From: Cyanoderma ruficeps
Lineage: Eukaryota; Chordata; Aves; Passeriformes; Timaliidae
Length of the DNA: 64,000 nt
Assembly: GCA_008694505.1 (NCBI GenBank)
Contig: VZDJ01000219.1
Coordinates: forward strand, 420,849-484,848
Reading direction: 5' to 3'
Shown one piece after another: positions 1 through 11,451 of this stretch. The position numbers and the translations under genes were made by a program. Position 1 is the stretch's first letter, and every line of letters starts with the position of its first letter. The notes under the pieces were generated by a model. The model did no database searches. It was given only the letters and a program-made list of their open reading frames with translations, and was not told the DNA's origin.

Positions 1-1637
1 GTTACTTATGTGTTAGTTGCCCTATTTTTAGAAGACTAATAAAATACTACAACAGTAGTAATCCTAGAGCTATTCTTGTCCAGAATGATCCAGAAGTGGC
101 TGAACTCACACAGGGAACACGGAGCCCTCAGTGTAGGTGTCTCGGGGGCAGCTCATGGCAGCTGCTCTCCTGATCCCGTGCTCTGACATGAATGGCTTGG
201 TGAGGAGATGACCTGGGAAGATGGCCCCATTTCCACTTGGCACTAGGTAAGAGGGAAAAAATGATTCAAGCTTGACCAAAGTGCTGGTGGGAACATGACT
301 GCTGTCATGAGAAGTTCCTCCTTGGCTCAGATGCAGGGCCTGTTTCTTGTCCTCTCACTGCACTGGAGGCCTCAGGGCCTGAGCTCATATTTAGATGTCT
401 AAATTTCAGCCAATGAGGACACCCTTCCCAGCCAGAATTTGCCAGGATCTTTGTGTAGGTCCTGGCCAAGGGCTGATCTCCCTGTTTCCCATTGTAGTCT
501 GGAGATTGGCACTGAAGAGGGTGATTTACTCGTCCCTCCAAACTGCCCTCTGGGGGACTCTTTTCTCTTGGCCAGAAAGGTATTTTTGGGGATCTTCTTT
601 TGGCCAGGCTGAAGGTCTCCTTGTGAATCCTATCCCTCAGAGCTTGCAGACAGCATATTCCCCGTGGCTCATCCCTCCACTGGCACTACAGGAGATAATT
701 AGTGCGTGGCTAAGTCATATGTGCTGAGGGTCAGGGAAGACAATGAGGCAGATTTTCCCCCGGAGTAAAGAGATGTCAACAGAGTTGCACTGCAGCGAAA
801 TGATGGGATCTGTCAGTGACCCTGGCCCTTTCACTGAGCAAACAGCCCGGGGCAGAGCCTTCCTCCAGAAGAATGGCACTGTCTGGCAGCCAGGCACCCT
901 TGTGAAGGCACACACAGGGCTCTCCCAGGGCTGGCTGTCCCCAGGAGACACTGCCCAGGAGCCTTCATCCCAACCTCCTGTGCCCAGTGTAACTCCTTGG
1001 AGGCCACTCCTTGGTGTGCCTGTAAAATCAGCCCTCAGGAGAACAGAGTACCTGCCCTTTGGGGACAGCAGGGGGAAGGACACAGCTTTGGAAAGCTGGT
1101 TTCCAAAGGAGTTTTGTGACATTTCAGGAGATAGTAAAATAGAACAAAAACAGACTGGTCACCTTTGGCACACACAGATGGAGGACTTGTCCCTTTGACA
1201 TCCTTCAGTTCAGTTCTTCCAGTGCACAGGCATTGTCCATGTTAATTAAAAGGCCCGTGGTTAATGCTGTGAAGCAAAGCACCTCTCTGGCTGTTTCAGT
1301 GCTTCTTGGAGAGGGGAAATTCTCTTTGCATTTATGCTCCACATGAAAGCGGATCCATATCTCCAACTCCTTTCCTGATCTTCATCTCCTTTCCCCTGAG
1401 TCTGTCACCAGACATTATACACCACAGTGTGGAGACCAAGAGGAACCATACCATTAGCTTGGGCTGTGAAAAGCAGGAAAAAGCTCTTAGTTTTTCAAGG
1501 GGATCTTACAGTCCAGGATAATTTCAACAAATTGTGATGGCAAAAATAAGCTCTTTTGACAGTACAAGTCTTGTGCATTAAAACAAAGTAATCCCCTTTG
1601 GTTCCACCTTGATGTTGCTGTGCTCCAATGCATCACT

Positions 1638-1674
1638 CTTTATTCTGCTCACATTCCTTTATTCTGCTCACATT
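1638..1674. repeat. 19-bp tandem duplication
   Basis: The unit ctttattctgctcacatt occurs twice head to tail with a 19-bp period, intronic in NRG2. It looks like a local replication-slippage duplication. No function is apparent. Confidence 0.85.
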
Positions 1675-3385
1675 TCACGTTCCAGGTAAAAGACCAAATG
1701 TTTCTCACCCTGTTGTTGGAGCTGAGTCTGTCAAGCGTGGCCCCTTCTGTGCCACTAGTAACTCCCTAATTCCTATCTTTGGGACTTACACCCCCTTATC
1801 TGTAAAAGATCACATACCTGGGTGATATTCTAATGCAGCAGTGGATTTTTCCAGTTGCTCCACCTGGTGAAATGTGCTGTGGATTGACATTGCCATGCAG
1901 CCAATTATCATTAGAACATCTGTGCCCTGGCAGCTGAAGGCAGCGTGTCCATTGATGCTCTCAGCTCTGCCCTGGCAGAGAGCCCCGGCATGCTGATGTG
2001 CCAGGGTGATGTTTTCTATGGACTCTGAGTTAGAGCCCAACTCTTCCAAGCTGCTTTCAGCATGTGCTGCCTGTAATGCAGCCTGTCTGAGAGATGGTTT
2101 GTAAAACAAATGGTGGATTCTGGCAGAGAGAGTTGAGACAGGTGGGGAAAAGTAATGGCTGGGCTGGAAGCCGTCTTGGAGCTGCATTCTGGAGCCATCT
2201 CACCCTTTGGATGAGCATTTCCACACCTTCTTCTATGGAGGGAATGGGGATCATGCTCCTGAACAAGGTGCTGCAGGCCAGCAGAGCCCAGCCCCATCAG
2301 GCACCCATTGTCCCTCCCAGCAAGGTGCAGGAACCAACAGCCACAGGGCAGCAACAGGCCCTGGATGCCCTTAAATGTCCTTAAATGTCCTTAAATGCCT
2401 CTCTGTTGTGCATTACCTGACTCCAGAGGGCCATGATGCCCAGGGCTGCCACAGGCTGTGCTGAGAGATGAGAACATTCAGAGAAGAGTGTTGAGCTGGG
2501 AGTCAAGAAGGCAGAATCAGCCCTCTTATTTAGGCTCCCATGTTGGAATGTGCTGGCCCAAGTCGCTGCACAAATGGATTGGGGGAGACCTACAGTTAGA
2601 GGGATGCAAGAGGTCTTTGCATACTGTCAACATTCATTTAAAAATTGCTCCACATGTGGCCCCAGCTCATGCAATTGAGCACTTGACCGCATCCTGTAAA
2701 ACAGGGCAGCGCCTGTTTCCTGGGAGCTCTACCAAGTCATCTCCAAGTGCTTTTAATTTACTAATATAACTAGTGAGATGTTCCTGCTGTGTCCTTGCGC
2801 CGTCCCTCCCAGGAGAACAGCTTGTCAGGGTGTTAAAAAGATGCCAGTGTGCTTCTGTGAAGGGCTTCCTATGGACAATGATTTGCACAGCCCAGAGAAA
2901 AGTCCTTCTCGGATGACACGTGTAACATTGCAACTGTGTCCAGGGCTAATGATTATTTTCCACATAAATGGAATTATATTTGCCTTCAGCAACATCGGCC
3001 ACTGGGACCTCTTTCTAAAGCTGGCAGCGCTTCCAAGACTCTAAATAAAGTGACACAGACCTGAGGTAAAAGCTTGGGGTAGAAAGCAGATGGAGATGTT
3101 CTCATGAGAAGAGCACACAGGGCGGGTTTTGGTAAGATGGCTGAAATGGAAGAAAATGTAGTAAACCAGAGGGTCTCATGTGGGAGTGCCACTGCGGCCT
3201 CATGGGTGGCACTCAGTGTGTGTTGAAGGCTCCTATAGATCCCTGTTAAAATGGGCAACAAAAGGTTTTGCCTGTTAGTCAGAGCCATCCCAGAGAATGA
3301 GTCATAGCCAGTGGGAAAGGCGATGCTCCTTCCCGCAGCGCCGCAGAGCTCTGCCGCAGAGCTGCTCCTCTGCCCTGGGGGAGCA

Positions 3386-3670
3386 GCACGGGCTGGGAGG
3401 GGACACGGCTGGGAGGTGACATGGGCTGTGAGGTGGCACAGGCAGTGAGGTGGCACAGGCAGTGAGGTGACACGGGCTGTGAGGTGACACAGGCAGTGAG
3501 ATGGCACGGGCTGTGAGGTGGCACGGGCTGTGAGGTGACACGGGCTGTGAGGTGACACAGGCAGTGAAGTNGGTGACACAGGCAATGACGTGGCATGGGC
3601 AGTGAGGTGACTCGGGCAGTGAGATGGCACGGGGTGGGAGGTGACACTGCTGTGAGGTGACATGGGCAGT
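3386..3670. repeat. 18-bp minisatellite
   Basis: About 15 imperfect copies of an 18-bp unit of the form gaggtgacacgggctgt / gaggtggcacaggcagt run head to tail. Because 18 is a multiple of three, several frames stay open on the minus strand, giving spurious ORFs with a repeated six-residue pattern (CHLTAR/SPHSLP-like). An undetermined base (N) sits at 3571, as expected where a tandem array is hard to assemble. The array ends about 680 bp before the Ig exon. Confidence 0.9.
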
Positions 3671-4353
3671 TGTCACATCCACCCTCTCCTGCTCTTTCGA
3701 GGCACGTCTGGCTGGTAAGATGAGTGTGTGCAGCTCAGCCACACGTCTGTAGTCCCCTGGAGTGTGTATTTGGGGGACACGAGGTGCTTGCCCTTTTTTT
3801 AGGTCCAGATGAAGCTGCCAGTGATATGTCCAGGGCAAACCCCAGGGACTGGATGTGCAGGCTGGAGCGGGGTGAGTCCCCATGGGCGCTGTGGGTGTTT
3901 GTGCTGAGCGTGTGGCACTGCTGAGCACAACTGGTGGGGCACTGACTGCTCAGCATCCCTGCTGAGGAAGGTGCACAACAGGCATCTCCCACATCTGGCA
4001 GGCAGGTCCCACTGTCCATCAGTAAAGTGGCTTTTTTCCAGTGTGGAAAGCCTGTGCTGGGACTCTTGGCTTCAACCCCTCATGAGACTTTGTGTGTGAA
4101 TGAGAGCAGCTGTGAGACCAAACCATGCTCAGAGCAGTGGGTTCAGAGGGAGATGTTCACCTAGCAAATCCTGGGAAGGGGCTTGTCCAAATCCCATCCA
4201 GGCTGGAGTGCCTATCCAGCCTGCAAGGTCAGGCAGCCCATCCTGTTAAGCGGGGGTGACCCTCCAGGCAGCATCCCAGGGCCAGGAATGGTTGTCACTT
4301 GGTGAGGTTGGTCAGGCAATCGAGTAAGAAATGTCTGCTGTACTTTTCAACAG

Positions 4354-4472
4354 AAAGATTTCCAGACTGCAGTTCAACAAGGTGAAGCTTGAAGATGCTG
4401 GGGAGTACAGCTGCGAAGCGGAGAACGTTTTAGGGAAAGACACCGCAAAAGGCAGCCTGAATGTGAAAAGTG
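4354..4472 (+). CDS. NRG2: NRG2 exon: second half of the Ig-like C2 domain
   Basis: This 119-bp exon lies between a pyrimidine-rich acceptor ending in tttcaacag and the donor gtaagt. It starts with the third base of an Arg codon and ends with the first base of the next codon. The encoded peptide includes KISRLQFNKVKLEDAGEYSC followed by EAENVLGKDTAKGSLNVKS. The DAGEYxC motif is the F-strand signature of Ig domains and supplies the second cysteine of the Ig disulfide. It matches mammalian NRG2 (which has EYVCEAENILGKDT) far better than NRG1. In neuregulins the Ig domain binds heparan sulfate proteoglycan and concentrates the ligand in the matrix. The first half of the domain is encoded upstream of this window. 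Confidence 0.95.
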
Positions 4473-7400
4473 GTAAGTGAAGAAGCCAGCAAATGTCTCG
4501 AGCTGTCTGCCATTCCACAGAAAGGTTCTGCACATGGTCTGTCTTGTATTTTGTTTCATGCTTTCAGGATATCGAGTAAAACCATCTTGGGAGATAAGAA
4601 AAATGCAGCTTAGCATAAATGTTTATCTTTGTTATCTGTCACTGGCAGTGTGGTTAATTTGCATTTTAAATAAACTTACAGTCTATGTATCTTTTATAAA
4701 AGGGGGTAAGGAGGAAAGAAAGCTGGTGGGCTTGATGGTTTCGTTTTTTAAAGAATTTCTGAGAAGCAAAACTCACCAGAGGACAAGCAATTAGACCATA
4801 GCTTTGTGATGAGTGAAGTTGCTTCTGGTTTTCATCCTAGAATGTGTGCTCCATCTCTTAGAGCTCAGCGGATGGAGTCTGAGGTTAGGTGGTTTTATTA
4901 TTATCTTGGTCATAATAATTATATTGCTTAACACGGTGGTTTGGATGCACCCTCCGGCTCAGAAAGTCCCTACAGTGGCTGCCAGAAGCTGGGAGGGCGC
5001 AGCTAGGGAGGGGGTGACTGAAATTCCTGAGCTCTTCCTCCTGCCATTCACAACGGGCGCTGTGGCAGCCTGGCCTCTGAGCACTGGCCTCTGGCTCTGG
5101 GCTCTGCAGCCCTTTGCTGGGATCCAGCTTTTTGTTCTCTCACCAGCCTCATCCCAGTGTGAGGGAAGGTAGCTTTCTCCTGCTGCTTCCTGGCAGTATT
5201 TTTTCTCTTCACCTCAGCGTGTTTGCCGTCCTGAATCTTTTGTTCCGTGAGGCTGCAGCGTCACAGGGCCAACCTCCCCCTCGGTTATCCTGCCTGTGCA
5301 GTCCCAGTGCTGGCAGAGCCTGGAGGAAGGCCGCCCATGCTCACACCTCCCTGCCTGCATCCTCCGTGTCTGTGAACTCAGCCCAGCTGCTTTGCTGGCT
5401 TTATTTCTGGTTGTGATAGCAAAGGTGACCCAAGTGAGGAACTGAGGAATTGCTCTCCTTGTTTTTTTCCCTGGCACACGCACTGTCCCACGCCAAATAA
5501 ACTGCTCCTGTTTGATGGGAGCTGCATGTGCAACCTCCCTTCCCTGTGTGCAGCCACCAGAGCTCTGTCTGCCTCCTCTGCCGCCCCTTCCCCATCACCA
5601 GCAGCCCTCTGCAAGAGGAGGAGTGTGGCTGAGCAGTGCCTGCTGCCAGGCTCTGACCCGCGCTCCAGGTAAATGCACATCTGGCGTTTCTCTGCCTCCA
5701 GGCAGGGAAGGCAGCACATGCCAGGGGTCAGCTGTCCCCCTGCAGGGTCACACTGTGGGGCAAGGACCACTCACAGCAGCCGTGGGCTCACTCCTGAGCT
5801 GCCCAGAAATGTGCTGAGACCTGAAAAACACAAAAGGCACATGAAGATCTCACTGTGGATCTGGTGGATTCCCTGCCTGGATGAATCCATGTTCTCAGCT
5901 GCCTTGCCTCTCTGCCCTTGGTTTGCTGCTCAGCTGCACACACACCTTGCTGCTGTGTGCAGACCACCTGCCAGGGCAGCAGGGCCAGGGCAGCCCCCTG
6001 CAAAGGCAGCCCAGGTGATGGTGATCCCTGGAGGCTTCTTTGGCTCTGTTACCCCCATGCACTCATTTTTCCTCTTTCCCCTGGAGCTACCCAGAGTTAA
6101 GCAGCCTTCCCCAGTATGCAGGCACAAGCTGTCCTGGAATATTCCTCTCCCCTTACTGCTGGGCCTTCCTGGGGTCTTGCAAGCTTTCATCACTTCTGCA
6201 ATCTCACTTCTGCTGTGATATCTTTCAGTAGAAAACTCCTCAGGGCATCTGAATCCACACGTGTGTTGTCCCCTGTTTCCTCTTCCCCAGGTTCCTTAGC
6301 ACTGATCCTGTTGTGGCTTCCATTGCAAAGTGCTCTTTGCTCTATTCCAATACCACTTTTCAGTTTCAGAAAAGCAGCTGTTCAGCCATAGGGATCTGTT
6401 GCAAGTCACCAAAACCAGCATATCTTTAGAGAGAGGGAGTATCTGCAGAGCAGGGACCCCACTTGGCACTTAGAAAATGCCCATCAGCCAAACCCTCACC
6501 TCATCCCTCCTCTAGAATTCCAGTATTTCCACAAAACTCTCAGCTCAGAAAAAAATGCTTTTGCATTGAGAAACTTTGTGAGGGTGTTAATTTCTGAGGA
6601 AATGCCTCTGGACTTAGTCAAAATATACTGTGCTTCGGTATTGCAGATTTTTATGACTTTGAAGGAAATTAAATGCTTTCTCAGAAAAATGTCCCATTTC
6701 TCAGTGCTCTTTATTGAATAGTCTAATGTTGATATCACATGGCCATGAGGGCACAGGTGACATGGGACTGTTTCAGATTCTTTTTTTCCTCAGAAAATTT
6801 CTAGGCATCTCCTCGACTGCCCTTCCCCTTATTAAACACTGCAGGAAAAAAAAAAATCAAGTTGTACAAAAAAATCCTTTCTGCTTCTAGATTTTTGTGG
6901 TGATCCCACCTCTGTCTCTGGCAGGCAGCGCACCCCCAGCCCAGGCTCCTGGGGCTTTCTCCTCTGTGCATCCAGAGGGTGTGAGGGACTTCTCCAAAGG
7001 TGCTGCTGCTGCCAGCAGGGTTGAGTAGAGCTGGTGTCTGTGGGCATTGGGGTTCCCAGTATCCTGGTTAAAAAAGAGGAAATCACTACGTGTGCTTGCC
7101 ATCCCTATTGCCTGGGGCCCTGGCCTTCATCTGTTTCGTGTCCCTCCACCTCTTGTACAAGCATTAATTTGTGCTGCAGAACTTCACGTACCCGTGAGCT
7201 GGAGGCTCTCCAGAAAATCCCACCTTCTCTTAAACTCCCCTTTTCCCCCACTATCATGTCCTGCCGTCCCATCTTCGCACTCTTGTGGCCATCAGGGCTA
7301 AGAAAACCTCCCACGGTTTCGCTCAGCTCCTGCCAGGTGAGCCCTGAGCCATTTCTGCCTCTTTGTGGTGACACGAGGCCCTTCACAGCGAGGGGACACC

Positions 7401-7608
7401 GTGCCCTGTGCCATCCCCGGCAGGGACACTCCTTGTCCTGCCTCTGTCACCCCAACCCCCTGCCCTACACCAATAACACCTTGTCAGCCCCCAGCCTGTG
7501 CCCCCCAGCAGCACCTGCCCCTCTGCTCCTCCCCACAGTAGCTAAGCCCACCCTGCTCTGCTCAAAAGAGATATTTTGTTCACTACTTTCTTACCTTAAT
7601 TTCCCCAG
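4473..7608 (+). other. NRG2: NRG2 intron between Ig exon and candidate spacer exon
   Basis: No exon, RNA gene or recognisable repeat family was seen. The sequence is ordinary intron with AT-rich stretches near 4660-4930 and a GC-richer, pyrimidine-rich stretch from about 5,000 to 6,400. ORFs here are short and show no family resemblance. Confidence 0.5.
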
Positions 7609-7674
7609 GAACAACGAAAGCACCACAAGTCTTACCAGCCTCAGAAACTAAAATAGTTGTTATGGAAGAAGAGT
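7609..7674 (+). CDS. NRG2: Candidate NRG2 spacer exon between Ig and EGF domains (66 bp, in frame)
   Basis: This 66-bp segment has a strong acceptor (pyrimidine tract, then ttaatttccccag) and a consensus donor (gtaagt). It is phase 1 at both ends, exactly the phase of the Ig-to-EGF junction, so it can be included or skipped without shifting frame. Read from the Ig exon it encodes TTKAPQVLPASETKIVVMEE plus one Glu, flanked by Gly and Leu made at the junctions, before rejoining TTTLSSWSG. Skipping it gives the mammalian-like arrangement KSV-TTTLSS. NRG1 has Ser/Thr-rich spacer exons in the same place. The mammalian NRG2 protein as I remember it lacks this segment. Splice sites, length and phase are seen; use in mRNA is inferred. 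Confidence 0.6.
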
Positions 7675-10600
7675 GTAAGTACCTCTCCCCCACTCCCCCC
7701 ATACAGCTGCTTTCCCCTAATTTGTTTGTTATTATGAGACATTTTGCATAAATGCTTTATTGCCTCCTGGAATCTTCTTTAATCACTCCTTCTGTCTGAT
7801 TTTTTTTCCCAAAGCCACGGAGCTTTCTTTCCCTGGATCTTTAAAAAAAATAATCTGATTTATATTGCTGTTGTCTACATTGGAGAGGGAGAATTTGGTA
7901 ACTATTGCAATGGCAGCTTGAAGAACATGCTACTTAAAATTGCAGCTGAAGTTTAAGCATTCTCAGCCCTTTCAGTACATGGAGTTATTTGAGTTATTGA
8001 TACTTGCAAGATGTGCTTGTTATGGCCTTTGATTTAACAGGGTTTTCTTTTATTGCTTTGTTTTTATGTTTGGATTTGGGTTTCTTTTTTTTATTTTTTT
8101 GAGGATAGTTAATAAAAGCAAAACAGGCTGTAGGAAGTACAAGAAAAAAAGACATGAGTCTTCTAAACATAGGTAATAAGAAAATTGCAGAAAATCCATC
8201 CATGCCCTGCCATCCCATTTTTTTTTCTGAGTCTCCACAAAGAAAGAACAGATTTCCCCAAATGCTTAATTTGATTTAATGTGGCTGAAATTCTTTTCAG
8301 CATTCCCTCCTATTCAGTTGTCCCAAAAGCAGTAGAAAACGGGCACAGAGCAATAAAAATCAAGGGAGGGATACAAGTGTAGATTAGAATCTGATGCCTG
8401 GACGTTGGCTCAGCAATTTCTGGTGGAGGGTGTTATGTCTGTGTCAGGGGGTCTCTCCCCAGTGGGGACCCACCAGGATCTTGGTAAAACCCTTGGGAAG
8501 CCGGGACCAGGCAGGGATTTTGAGATCCGTGCAGTGTTTCCATCCCAGTTGCAGATACCAGAGCTGAGAGCACAGCAATTGACTGTTGGCAATTCTGCTC
8601 TGCAGATTTTATGGGGGGTGTTTCCTCCTTGGAAAGCTCAGTCTTTTATGATTTTAAAAGAAATCTGATTGTAGCCACAGCAGGCGCTGGCCAGGTATTC
8701 TTTAAAAGCTTTTCTGATTAGAAAACTGCACTTCAAATGAGCTCTTGTGTAGTGCTTAGCCTTGCACTGCACTGGAGACACCAAGCTGAGATACAGCATC
8801 GTTAATGCCATGGCCACACCATCCTTCCCCAGGACTTTTCCCTTGTTTTCACCAGAAGAGATCCATGCTACTTATTTGCATCATATTAGATAAATACTAT
8901 TTTCTTAAAAGCCAAATCTCAGGAAGGAAACACAGAAATTTCCCCTTTTGAAAAACTTCTTTCCTCTGTGGGTGCATCATCACCCTTCTTTTTTGTTTTT
9001 TCCTGATGATGGGAGGAGATGGCAAGGTCCCCAGAGTTAAAGTTGCAACTCACTTTTCCCTTCACATTCCTTTTTTGCAATATCTCCCAAGTGCTGTCTG
9101 AATAACTCAGAGCCTCTCTGATGTTTATGATGATCGATGTTGTATCACAGAATTGCACGTGTGTACAGCATGTGGGGAGGTGATGAAGGTGTTGTGAGGT
9201 GGGATGATCTGGAGAGCAGACAAGTGTCTCATTCTTGTAAAAGTCTTGCATTTCTTTTCAGCATCTATATTCAGAGTCACCTCTAGGTTGTCCCTACTCT
9301 CGTTGTTTCACTGAAATCTTGTAAATCACTTGCTGGATTTTAAATACTGATGCCCCCAGTACCTGCTGTGTGAATAGCATGAGGTTCCACTCAGCTTCAT
9401 GGGTGGTGCAGTAACCTCATTCATGGTGAAAAGGTGTTCAAGAAGACACTTTTTGTTTTGTGCTTGTCCCGGGCTAAGGTTGTGCAGTTGGGTGGCCACA
9501 GTGGCTCAGCTCACAGGCAGGAACTTGCAGGGATGTGATAACTGGATCGTGTGCCCTGATGGAGACAGAAAGGTCCTTTATGCTCCTTTCATCATCCAGA
9601 GAGCTCAGAATGGTCACGTGAACCTGTCACAGTGCAGTGTGAGGCAGCTGAACAAGCTTCAGGAGTCTGTGGCTGTGGATGTGTTGGGTAAACAGGATAG
9701 GAACCAGTGCTGACATTTGGGAGCATTCTGGTGGAAGCAGAAAGGGAAGAAGGGTTAGAGAAATTTGGAGAGCATTCTGAGATGGAAGCTTTGTGCAGGA
9801 CAGAGATAGTAAAACCCTCTCAAAGTTTAATTTTAAAAAGGTAAGATAATGCTTGAAGTCTCTGAGAAGGTCAGGTAATCCCTTGTGCTTGTTTTCTGCT
9901 GTTGAGCTCTCCTCTAGTTCCTTCCCTTGACTTCAACAAGCAGGTGAAGCCCTGAGGGTGAGGAGACAACAAAGGCCAGGCAGAGGAAGCGTGGTTTGGA
10001 TACAGGAGGATGTGCCAGTGCTGGGCAGGTGCCCTAAACCAACATGTGGATCATTGCAGCTGCTGCCCTGGACTCTGCTTGTGCTCCTTGCTCACTCTGT
10101 AGCTGGGTGAGTGCCTGGGGGATGCTCTGTCAGGGCTGTCAGTGCCCTTGGCTGAGGGTGCTCTGCAGCAGAGAGAGCCTCAGGGTCACAGGAGGGGGTG
10201 AAATAGGGAAAGAGCAGAACAGGCAGTGCTGAGCTGTGCTGGGAGGAAGAGGATTAGGGGGTAATATGAAGCACCTGAATGAAAGCTGGGCTCTCTGGGT
10301 TTAGTTCTGGGGCCTTTATTTCATCTGCTGGGGATCACAAGCCCTCTCTAGAGTCCCTCTAGACACCCCTGTGGGAAGGGTAGCTGAAACAGTCCTTTTC
10401 TCTCTAATCAAGTCTAACTCTCCACACACCAGCGTGGGTCCACAGATTTCATAGCTGTCATCTTGGTGATGCCATTGCACTGTTTGTAGTCTCGTTGGTG
10501 TAGACTCACTGAGGCAATCCCTCTCCAGTTTAATCCGCTCCCTGATGCCTAGCATGGCTGGCTGTTGGAAATGTTCTCCCCATTTTGCCAGGTGGGCTCA

Positions 10601-10778
10601 GCCTGATGGATTTGCATGGTTGCAGTGTCTGTGCTGTGGTTTGTGAGTTACACACCCCACAGGGACACGTGCCATGTGGTTGTGGTTCAGCCAACCCCCC
10701 AAAACCAGTCTGGCATGGCCTTTAGTGAGTGACCATGGCAGACCTGCCTGTGAGTTGGCTGGTCAGTCCCTGGCCCTT

Positions 10779-11451
10779 TGTCCTGGTTTAGGGCAAATTT
10801 GGGAGGAAACCTCCAAACGGGGTCCCTCTGGAAGAGCAAACCCAAATGGTTCCTCCCCCAACTGGTCCAGAAAAAAAAATCTCCTTAGAGAAAAGTGGAA
10901 AAAACTATTTCTTTAACAAATGAAGTGCCCACAAGCACAAAAAATGGATAATCTGAAACAATAAAACCTCTCACCGCTCTGAAGAGAGATGACAAATTGA
11001 GAGAGTCCTTGCCATGGGTTAGTTCAGCTCTCCCAGTCTCTTATCAGTCCCCCTGGCACTGGAAAATGCCGTGTCCTGGCCCTGGTGGGCTTCAGGTGTG
11101 AGCTCCCGGTGCTCCTCTGGGTTTTTCAGTCCAGGACAGGTTTAAATAATCCCAAGAAAAAGAAAAAACAAACAAACAAACAAACAAACAAACAAAACAG
11201 TCAAGGGAACTTCTCTGCCTCAGCTAGCTAAACTAACTAAAAGCACAGATCCCACTGTCTGTCCATGCTGCAGACAACACAGTCCAGGAGCAGAATGTGG
11301 AGCAGTGAGTGCAGTTTCTGAAAACAAACCCTGAGCTTCTTCTCTCCCCCCCTTCTCTCTCAGAACGAGCCTGAAAGGTACAGAACACCACTTCCAACAT
11401 AAACAGAACACACAACTGGGGATACAAGCATGATAAAGTCACCCCAGGACA
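10779..11451 (+). mobile_element. LTR-like element, probable solo LTR of an endogenous retrovirus
   Basis: The segment begins TGTCCTGG and ends CCAGGACA, a perfect 8-bp inverted terminal pair with the TG...CA ends of retroviral LTRs. Flanks are ccctt and cccct, a possible degenerate target-site duplication. It has an internal AATAAA at 10960-10965 in the same orientation as NRG2, and an (AAAC)n tract at 11163-11198. The 5' sequence resembles LTRs I have seen repeatedly in songbird genomes. No gag, pol or env coding sequence adjoins it, so it reads as a solo LTR or fragment. Confidence 0.6.
11163..11198. repeat. (AAAC)n simple repeat
   Basis: About eight tandem copies of a 4-bp AAAC unit within the LTR-like element. 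Confidence 0.95.

Larger units (their letters stand above)
1..4353 (+). other. NRG2: NRG2 intron upstream of the second Ig exon (5' end outside window)
   Basis: No exon is recognisable here on either strand. The first half of the NRG2 Ig domain, which should contain the Trp of the Ig core (WFKDGK-type motif), is not found, so it must lie before position 1. The stretch holds a 19-bp tandem duplication at 1638-1674, three copies of a ccttaaatg unit near 2368-2400, and the 18-bp minisatellite at 3386-3670. The rest is unique-looking intron. Confidence 0.7.

Noticed and set aside
2986..3928. Minus-strand ORFs of 122-225 codons rich in CHLTAR/SPHSLP repeats
   Set aside because: Produced by the 18-bp minisatellite; the frame crosses an undetermined base and has no relation to a known family.
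1..4353. Search for the first Ig exon or an alternative NRG2 first exon
   Set aside because: No WFKDGK-like core, signal peptide or donor in the right phase was found on the + strand.
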